Of a DNA stretch of 64,000 nt, positions 55,460 to 64,000 are shown piece after piece. The DNA is taken from assembly GCF_947623445.1 (NCBI RefSeq), contig NC_135240.1:26040001-26104000 (forward strand), in the 5' to 3' direction. The notes beneath the pieces are model-generated. The model ran no database searches and was not told the DNA's origin. It saw nothing but the letters and a program-made list of their open reading frames with translations. Within the stretch, counting starts at the first letter, position 1, and every line of letters begins with the position of its first letter. The DNA comes from Clavelina lepadiformis (Eukaryota > Chordata > Ascidiacea > Aplousobranchia > Clavelinidae). The position numbers and the translations under genes are program-made.

Positions 55460-58400
55460 ATGAGTCAGATGAAAAGTCCAATTTCAAGACCAAACAACGT
55501 CGGGCTTTCCTGCTGCTGTTGTAGCGATGCATACTTGAGCGAATCATCTGACAATGATACGAAATATTCTTGCAAAATTGAAAGAGATTTTGTGTCGAAA
55601 ACGACCTGTCACGGGATATCTTACTGGTGTGAAAGCACTCACTGTCTTCAACGAATTTTCTGGATTTTGTTTGTCTTAGGTGAAGGAAGTTATTGTCTTG
55701 TTATTTTAATGCTTTTAAATTCTTATTTATTATGAAGACGGGTTCGTTAACTCTCATAGTCTATTTACGGAATCTTTTTATTGCATATTTTATATTCAAG
55801 TAGCCTAATTATAAATTGCACTATTCAACTGCTGTCGTTTTTCAGGTGTTACTGGCGGCATGTTCTTTCAAGTGTATTCAAGAATCTTAGATTACTTCGA
55901 TTACAAAGCAAGCACCGATACGTCGCGAGAATTCAAGTCGGAAATTGAATTTCCAGCTGTCACATTTTGCAATTATAACAGGTACTGGGGCGGAGTAGGC
56001 GTATTAGTCCATTTTGTGCTAGTTATTCATGCACCTTGACTAGTTTCTCCACGATAATGACTTCCCAAGCGGTTGATTCCTTTTCTTAATGAAGAGAAGT
56101 TTAATGTTTCTACACGTTTATATGGACAAGCTTGTTAGTAGGTTTTACTCCATTTTTTTTAGATATTTTTTCCCGGATTCCAAAGAAGAGCTTCACGCGA
56201 TGCATCTTCTAAGTACAATAACCTCTCCTCTTTTTCTCGCCTATGCTCACACACATTCTCTTCCTATCGATCGAGATGCGTACGGATTCTTCCACGCAAA
56301 AGTCAACTTTACCACGTCCGGATATCTCTTCAAGAAAGGCTACCATCTCAATAATAACACGCTAAGATTCTGCAGGTGATTAGTTTTGGAACTTGTAACA
56401 AAATTAATATGATTGGCATATCGTGATGATTTGTACCTGACAAACCGAATTTCCAAACAATGCCGCTTTTTCTCCCGAGTGTGTATTTGGCATCATGATT
56501 TTAATTTAGAACCAGCACACACTTTTGTGAACAACACTTTATGTTAAACCACCTGTAAAGGTAAAAACAAACCAGCAGCAACGATGAAGTTTGCTTTGAG
56601 TAAAACGTTTTCAAAATTTACCTGAAAAGAATATTATTTCCATCTCCAGATTCCGGTCGTCTATCTGTAGTGCAGAAGACTTTCATCCCGTCATCACGAG
56701 ACTTGGAAAATGTTACACCTTCAATAGGAACGAGAGCATCAAGAGGGTGCAGTCGGTGGCCGGTGCGAGCCAGGGACTTCAAATAACTCTCAATGTTCTT
56801 CACGAAGATTACACAGAGGAGGCGTTTTATGGAAACCAAGAAGCAGGGATTAAATTTCAGGTTGAAATTATTTCCACTTCATTTCATTTTTCACTTTCAC
56901 TTTTTTTCACATTTTTTTCACATTTTTTTCACATTTTTTTCACATTTTTCACTTTCACTTTTTCACTTTTTTCACTTTCATTATTTTCATTTCATTTTAC
57001 CTTTGGCAGATTTTCACTTTTTTTCGTCAGTGGAGGGGTATTATTCACGCTAATAGCGATAACGGTTGGGTTTCGAGCGATTTTTACTCGACACCATTTT
57101 TTATCCAGGTCCATTCAAAGTACGAAGCTCCGAACGTCGAAAAATACGGAGTTGCGGTACCGGTCGGCCACAAAGCGTTTGCTGTAGTATCGAGGAAAGA
57201 CTCGGAGATATTACATCATCCTTGGGGACAGTGCAGACCAAATGAACAAAGGAAGCTAAAATATTTCTCCACTTACACTATAAATTCTTGCATGAAAGGT
57301 AAATCCAAGGGTATGACCTATTCACGTTCAATTTTTAAGCTAAAAACCCGTAGTAAAATATACAAGGGAAATAGTCCAAAGTGTCTTGTGTTAAAATTGT
57401 ATAAAATGTTAATTGTTTATATAGTTTGAGCTTCACGTACGGTGAATATTGGCCACTATATTACAGTGGCTATTTTATGAAATAAATTAAGTATTATGCA
57501 CTTCTACTTCTACCAAATATTTATAACTTTGTGCAATTTTGAAGTAAGAGACGGAACCGCCAAAACTTTACAATTATCTCTGTTTCGAATTGCAAATTAT
57601 TATTATTTTAATATTAAAATTTTTTCTTTCCAAATATCATAAGCACTAAAACTTACTCTACTTTCCGCGGTAAACAGTTTCAACATAAAATTTCACTTAG
57701 AATGTTATACTGAGAGCTTAGTCGATAAATGTAAATGTCGATCCTATGATCAATACTGGGCCTGGGATCATCCAGAATGCGACCTACGTCAAATGGAAGC
57801 ATGTGCGACCTCCTATACAATTGTAATGGAAAATAAGGCAAGTATATATTTGGTGAAGTACATCGTTGCACAATGCGCATCTTTGCAAAAGTACGAACAA
57901 AATTTCAACAGAACTAAATTTAAAAATTCTTACAACAACTTTTTCTTTTTGCTTTGTTACAACAACATTGTTTAATGAATGAATGCTGTCATAACAACAT
58001 TCAGCAGCTTTATAACAATAGTGAAATCTATTATTAAAAGATACCAATATATGGAACAGCATAGGAAACAGCATAAACATACCGGTGCTTCAGCAACATA
58101 TAAAAATTTCAAAAAAAATCAATAAATTTGTTTTATATCAAAATAGTTTACGCCGCAAAGCTGCAAATGCACTATGCCCTGTTCCTTTACCGAGTTCACA
58201 ACCATCCCTTCCTACGCGACTGCACCCGGTCTCCAGACCAGAAGATTTTACGAGGTAAGTTTTGTGAGCAAAACTAAATATACTCTTCCATGAAACATCC
58301 ATAAGTGCTGAGGCACTTGCCTCTGTAAATTGTTTGGAACTGCATTGCACTACATACTTCATTAACTATTCGGTTACTGGATTTAATTACGGGACTAATT

Positions 58401-59381
58401 AGCATATTTTCTTTCGTAAAAATTTAATCCTGGCAACGGTCTTGAAAACGAGATAAATAACTTGGCATAAGAGCGTTTTTTAATTTTTTTTAAAGTTATT
58501 TTTATAACATTAATTAATATTCAGTAATAAAAAATCATCTTGATCATGTGATGCCTAGAGTCTAGGCCCTAGACCAACGTTCCTTACAAATAAAAATGAA
58601 ATTGTTAAAAGAAGTCGCTGGGTTACACAAACAACTCTCGCTACGTGCAAGAGAATTTCGTGTCTTTGGATATCACGTTTGCCGAGATTGGGTTCACCAA
58701 AGAAACGCAATCGAAGCAAATTGATGAAATTGGACTTATGAGTGACATCGGTAAGACTTTTGGAAAATCTTTCGATATTGTATCGACTGATTCTTCTAAA
58801 TATCTGCGGAAGAAATTCACTTTATTCTTACTTTTTGTCCAGCGTGTGTCCTTTTTATTTTTTCTGAAATCTCTTTTAAACGTGGGCCTGTGAAGCTTAG
58901 TTATGATCACATGTTAAATATATTGAAGAGACATTCGCATGTTCTACATATACAGGGCCTCGGATGGCACAGATTTAGAATATACGGTATTTCTTTTCGA
59001 AAATCAATAATACCTACAGCCTTTATAAAACGATAAAATGAATATATTTGTCTAGCTCCACCCTGAAGCTTAAAAGGACGTCACGATTTCTGCCCAAAAT
59101 CTCCTCAAAGACATCAAATAACTTTTATTTCAGGTGGACAGCTTGGTTTATGGGTTGGCATGAGTTTCGTGACAGTAGCTGAGTTCATTCAATATTTCAT
59201 CACGAGAGTAGTCTCCTGGTGCAAATTTTCGCAAAAGAAGAGAAAAAGAAGAAAGAAATATCGGATGGGAAGAAGTGCAATAGCGGAGAAGACAAAAAAC
59301 GAGGAGAGAGAAAGAACTTTTGACACCATTTTGCATGGGGAAACGGTTAAAGGGAGTGACGTAATTACTTTGCAAACATAA
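55460..59381 (+). CDS. ASIC/ENaC-family (DEG/ENaC) sodium channel
   Basis: Nine exons: 55460-55679, 55846-55981, 56163-56375, 56650-56860, 57109-57298, 57701-57837, 58147-58254, 58612-58750 and 59134-59381; 533 residues, all phases closed. The cytosolic N-terminus has the gating His-Gly motif (TTCHGISYW). TM1 lies around residues 63-85, followed by the FPAVTFCNYNR signature. The ectodomain shows the conserved GKCYTFN, AGIKFQVHS and a Cys-rich part (CYTESLVDKCKCRSY, SCKCTMPCSFTEF, TIPSYA). TM2 is GGQLGLWVGMSFVTVAEFIQ with the selectivity triplet GMS at 460-462, where ASICs have GAS. It is most like ASIC-type trimeric sodium channels; which stimulus opens it is not shown. Intron 6 is GC-AG (AATAAG|GCAAGT). 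A nine-codon upstream frame ends in a TGA that overlaps the start ATG. Confidence 0.93.
56890..57000 (+). repeat. Low-complexity T/C-rich tract in ASIC-like intron 4
   Basis: Runs of TTTTTTCACA and TTTCACTTT over about 110 bp. An open frame through it is a by-product of the repeat. Confidence 0.7.
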
Positions 59382-61068
59382 CCGTTATGTTACAATATTA
59401 GAGAAATAAAATAATCCCGTAAGATACTATCACAGGCAAGCTATAATTAAGGTAGATATATGAAATCTTATAACGACTGATATCAATTTTCTTTAATAAA
59501 ACAACTACAAAATCGCTGCTTTTTAAACTTAATTAAGACACATATATTTACATTATATTCTGATTTTCTAATATGCATGCAATGCTGTTCGTGGAATAAA
59601 ATTTAAAATCATATAACTAATTCTGTACGTTTGTTATAAACCATTTCTTCTTTAAAAAAATAAAAATAAATAAGCAGTTTAGTACATTCTTTATTATAAG
59701 TGTTAGTCAGTCTTTTGCACTGTTGCTTTTTTAATGTAAACTTCTTTTGCAAATGCAGTCTTGATTATTTCTTAAGAGCGTTAAAAAATAAAATAAAGTA
59801 TACGAAATGCCCAGTATAAATCAATGATTTTGTAAACTTCCGTGTCAATCAGCTGAGTTGATCATTGTCTTGAGTTAATTGTTTTCCTTTGTTGAGGAAC
59901 AATTTTAGTAAATACCGAAATAGTTTTTGAAAGCCTTTTTATATATATAAGTCAGGGGTGGGCAACATACGGCCCGCGGGCCGGATCCGGCCCGCGACGG
60001 GATTTTGAGCGGCCCGCAGACAGTTTCCGGTCTTACATGATAATGTGGCCTGCGGCCACATTCTGCCGCAATCCCTGTATTGCGTCACTGAATAAGTCCA
60101 AGTTTGCCAACCTGAGAAAGATGGCCATAAATCTACTTGTTCTGTTCGGGTCTACATACATTTATGAGCAAACATTTTCGACCATGAACATTAATAAGAC
60201 AAAAGCTGCGTTCCAATCTATTCAGGAATCCGGCCCGCCAAGTACTTCATTTTCTCATATCAGGACCGCCGACCGAAGAAGTTGCCCGCCCCTGATATAA
60301 GTATGAAGCCAAAATTAAAACAGCACTTTCGTTGTAGGGAGCTAAATAATTGATGGGATGCATTAGTTTAATTTCATTTGAGGTTTACTGCATGAAAGAT
60401 CCTTCTAAACTGCTATGTTTCTTTTTTTTCATCTATATTTAATTTCTATTGATCTGTTGGCTTTCTCAGGCGCTATGACGTCATACGTAAGTAAACTATT
60501 CGGCTACGAATATTGCTCGCTGCTATACTTAATTTTCACGCCACCATCGAAAATCCGAAATTTAAATGTTTTTCGCTATAGTTGAATACATGACATCTTA
60601 GAAATGTATACGAAGCGGTATTCATGATTCATCAAAGCCCATTAATGTCCGTTCAACACATAAGCATTACGCTACACGACTAAAGTGGTTTGTCATTTCA
60701 TACAACACTTAGCAAGGCGTGTGAAAAGTGCACCTGCACGAATTATAAGAAACTCTATACTTAGCTGTAAAATACTGTAAATGACCCTGGGGTTTAAAAC
60801 ACCAGGCACATAGCTGCTGAGGAACCAATTAACGACAAGCATATTGGTTATAGCTATCTAGTGATTTCCTAGCATAAGTAACAATTTTCGAGCAATATTG
60901 AAAAGTACGAATAAAAGAATAAATATTATTTGAGTCAAGCCGTTTTCTTACATAGAGACTTGCTGTACACATGAAAATGTTTTATGTGTTTGTAATTGCG
61001 TATTTCCACTTCGGTGACTACGTTTCTTTGAACTGTTTAAAGCATCAGAAAAGACCGTAAGATAAAAA
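59382..61068. other. Intergenic ASIC-like gene / colipase
   Basis: No gene apart from the transposon remnant at 59953-60294. The rest is AT-rich. Confidence 0.6.
59953..60294 (+). mobile_element. hAT element remnant with transposase C-terminal piece
   Basis: 342 bp from CAGGGGTGGGCAAC to GTTGCCCGCCCCTG, with a perfect 8-bp duplication ATATAAGT on both sides (59945-59952, 60295-60302). The middle encodes LRKMAINLLVLFGSTYIYEQ then TFSTMNINKTK, recognisable as the dimerisation part of hAT transposases. The rest of the transposase is absent, so this is an internal-deletion derivative. Confidence 0.93.
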
Positions 61069-62002
61069 ATGCGTTCTGTCACACTGTTGTTTGTCGTCTT
61101 ATTGTGGACAGCAGCCGATGCACAATTGGTAGAATTAACGGATCTGGTGAGTTTTCCGTAAATCAAACTGAAATATCCGTCACAATTTTTTGTTTTTAAT
61201 TTATCCTTTTAAACTTGAGAGAAGAAAAAAGCTTTGCAATTGGCAAGATATTAAACCGTGATTCAAACGTATTTAGGACAACGGAGAATTATGCTTCGAA
61301 GGCGACCAGTGCAAGAGCTACTGCTGTCAACGTGACTCTTACACGGAAATCGCTAGATGTCAGGCATACAATCCAGAAGGAGCACGTTGCCAAAACGACG
61401 TAAGCAAACGCCATAAATACGGTTACTTAATGAATAAAACTTTAAAAATAAAAGACAAATGTATCTTTCCTTTTTAAAGTCGATTTTTTTTCTCTGTAAC
61501 ATTTGGCCACACTTCTTTTACATAGAAACATAAATCATTTTGAGATAAATAATAATAAAGAAATTTAAGTCAATGCCAGAAATTAACAAATCACAGACAA
61601 AAACATCACAGAGTAAAAAAATCAAAATGCATATTGGACATTATTATGACTTATTACATAATACGCTTATTATGACGTCATTATGACTTTCCAGAATTAA
61701 GATCATCCCTGGGTTGAAATTATGAAATTATTTCAGCCGATTTCAGTTTCGGCAAAAATTGACTTGAAAATCAGACAAAACTGATTTCACGATAGTAGTC
61801 TATATCTATATAGGCCTAATTTTCTATAACATATTTGCTTATGAAATAGAAGTATTAAGTAAATTTTTTCTAGTAAAAAATAACTTAATTTTTAATTTAG
61901 GGGATTTGGGATGTCTACGATTACTGCCCTTGTGAGTTAGGATTGGATTGCAGGAAAGATTCCTGGGATGTATATTACTGCGTGGATCCCAATGACAGCT
62001 GA
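61069..62002 (+). CDS. CLPS: Colipase
   Basis: Three exons, 61069-61146, 61277-61399 and 61901-62002, give 100 residues. A signal peptide (about 1-18, LLFVVLLWTAADA) precedes the mature chain. The mature part matches vertebrate colipase: DNGELC, QCKSYCCQ, ARC, ARCQ and YCPCELGLDC, with ten cysteines in the colipase order (C, C, CC, C, C, C-x-C, C, C). Colipase is secreted and anchors pancreatic-type lipase to lipid droplets. The related prokineticin and Dickkopf folds share the cysteine pattern, but the NGELC-QCKS-CCQ wording is specific to colipase. AATAAA follows 39 bp after the stop. Confidence 0.92.
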
Positions 62003-64000
62003 AAACACAGTTATAAAGGCATAAAGTCCCTTAACATGAAAATAAACTGAAAAAATCATTAAAACTGTTGTGTTTAAACTGGTTTAGCTGATACGACCTT
62101 TTACATTTTAAAGAAATTATATCAATTCATAAAATTTGTCAATACAAAGACTTATTTGCAAGTATTTAGGCCTACTAAGAGATTGAACAAAGTTTTCAAG
62201 TACTTCAACGTTTTATAAGATTAAAGCATAGGCCTGTATTTTTATAACCATAAAAATAATCACACCCGATTAATAAATAGTATACAAGTATCAAATACTA
62301 GCCCGAAAGCTGGAAATCTAATGAATAACGTTATTAATTGTGCCCTCACGAATTTGAGCTTCACTTCCGCGTTTATTAGAACATTAACTTATTGTGCGAA
62401 TAGACAAAAAGATAGAAGTGTTGCCGAAAATTTATTGCTTAAAAATTTTATTGCTTCGTGAACTGTACTGCCATTCACTGCAATGTTTTATTATTTTCAT
62501 AAAATGTGCAACGTGCTGGCCATGTATGACACTGCGTCGGTAATGATTGCCTTCTACCCTGCAGTAAAAAAGACACAAAGCAATGAGTTACTATAAAATG
62601 GAAAATATAAAAAAACAATAAGCATTTAAAGCAGGTAGGTTACAGTTCCATGTAGTAAATGACGTCGCTGATACCTAATCCACAAAATGAAAAAATCGTT
62701 TTATACGAGTATATACAATGCACGGGTATTGCGTAGCCCATAAAAGTTTTCAACCTGATGGGGATTGCGATCTCCAAATGGGTGATTAGCATTGTTCTGG
62801 GGGGTCGCAAGGATTTTGAGAAACGGATATAAACTATTTCATAAACTCATTTTTGGGAAATGAAAGGTAGCTGGTCAAAAAACCAGGAGGTATGCTTTGA
62901 TACAACGTTTCAATTAGAAATGTTTTTACTAAGTGTGTAGAGTAGAAATTCTGAAACACACTCGAAAACGTTTGTTCATGGCCAACGACTAAGGATTTCT
63001 AAATCTTCTCTTGTATTGGCCTTATACTTTACCCTTCAATGCTTCAATGATTTTTTGCCGAATATTTTGTACAAAATACACCTCCTCATATTACACCTGA
63101 CAAAGGGCCTTGTCGGTGAGATCAACAACTTTGGATCTAAAGCTATTTAACATTATATCACACTAAACGCACTGTCTAAGTGGATTATATAAGAAGGATG
63201 CTCCTTGCCTACCTTTGATTAGTTACAACCAAAGGATCAAGGGATATGGCAGACTCACGTCTCAAAAATATGAAGAGCCATGTGTTTATGGGGTCGTCTT
63301 CAGAAGTAACCAAGCTCTTTTGCAGGACCAATATAGCTGTCGCGACAAGTGGGTGACAAGTGACAAGACAAGACAAGACAAGTGACAAGCTGCAATCATG
63401 AAAGAAATTGAGAAGGTAATCTAGTTAGAATTTAAATTTAGAAAATTAGTTTTTACAGATGCAGAAAGCGTTAGTAAACAAACAAAGTCTCTTCGTAAGG
63501 CTAGCCCTAAATAAGACACTTCTTATTAAGAAAAATTACAATATTTTCAGTTTGGTTTCCCTGACAATAACTCCCAAGAACGTGGCGGCAAAGCGGACTG
63601 CATGTTAGGCCTATAGTTAGCCTAATTTTAGTTTTCAACTGACAAGTGGGAATCAGTGGTTAGCAAAAAAAAAGCAACAGAGATTTACAAAAAACGGGAA
63701 TGGCGGGGGCAATTGCTTTGCACCGAAAATCTTTTTTTCATCAAACAAAACCAGGGGCAGATCTGGACCAGTCAGCTAATCAGCTATTGACCATCATCCA
63801 CCCACCCACCCCCACGGCCTTTTGCATAAAAGAATTCGAAGAAAGTCTCACATAAACGAGAAATATAAGTTTATTTTTTGGTCTACCTCCGCTTTTTATT
63901 TTACACTTCTCCTTAGCAAAGGTTTTTCAGACGACAAAGGAGTAGGCGCCACTTGGCACTTGACAATTCACGCTCCACTTAATTTTAGACGAAACGGTAG
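62003..64000. other. Intergenic, no gene seen
   Basis: 2 kb of AT-rich sequence. A GTGACAAG/ACAAG simple repeat lies at about 63345-63390. A GGGGTCGCAAGGATTTTGAG stretch near 62800 recalls hAT elements but has no paired end. Confidence 0.55.
62041..62046 (+). terminator. Poly(A) signal of colipase gene
   Basis: AATAAA 39 bp downstream of the stop codon on the same strand. Confidence 0.7.

Noticed and set aside
60037-60300. 87-codon frame considered as a gene
   Set aside because: It lies wholly within a hAT remnant and is only the end piece of its transposase.
62760-62850. Possible hAT element (GGGGTCGCAAGGATTTTGAG)
   Set aside because: No inverted ends or target duplication could be found.

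Overview
The window looks like nuclear DNA from a chordate, most likely an ascidian (tunicate). The support is AT-rich DNA, many introns of roughly 100-600 bp, chordate families such as colipase and the 4F2 heavy chain, and many small hAT- and pogo-type transposon remnants. This is an inference from gene content; no species marker was seen. Exon models were built by hand from splice sites and checked by codon phase. All close cleanly except one junction in the KCTD gene.

Layout. 1-1930: 3' end of a relaxin-receptor/LGR-like GPCR (+). 3755-4385: UBA-RING end of an IAP-type gene (+) with no BIR domain in view. 5450-18180: a tandem macrosatellite of three complete units and one partial unit. Each complete unit holds a promoter-like block, an intact I-PpoI-type His-Cys box endonuclease gene, a conserved stretch open on both strands, a cluster of 4-5 tRNA-Ser(UGA) genes on a 158-bp period, and a long 8-bp satellite. 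18941-22852: NARS2 (+). 23339-25259: KCTD8/12/16-like (-). 26300-32836: a 12-exon Kelch-like gene (-). 35063-37876: ARL2 (-), whose first intron looks U12-type. 39522-42544: SLC3A2/4F2hc (+). 43138-47379: LRRC74-like protein with two EF-hands (-). 49215-51505: LCLAT1-like acyltransferase (-) with a 10-nt microexon. 55460-59381: ASIC/ENaC-family channel (+). 61069-62002: colipase (+).

The single-copy genes are housekeeping or membrane and signalling genes with no evident common pathway. NARS2/KCTD and SLC3A2/LRRC74 are convergent pairs; ARL2/SLC3A2 is divergent with 1.6 kb between start codons. The odd part is 5450-18180. There a nuclease of a class best known from mobile group I introns sits in near-identical tandem units beside tRNA genes and a satellite that exists in two forms, AGTACTAG and GGTACCAG. 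These differ by two changes that keep the palindrome. I treat this block as the best candidate for an undescribed system.

Other signals are two GC-AG introns, a 48-bp perfect palindrome with an 8-bp target duplication and a decayed relative, hAT miniature elements with 8-bp duplications (one 82 bp upstream of the LCLAT1 start), and two genes whose stop codon is fused to AATAAA.
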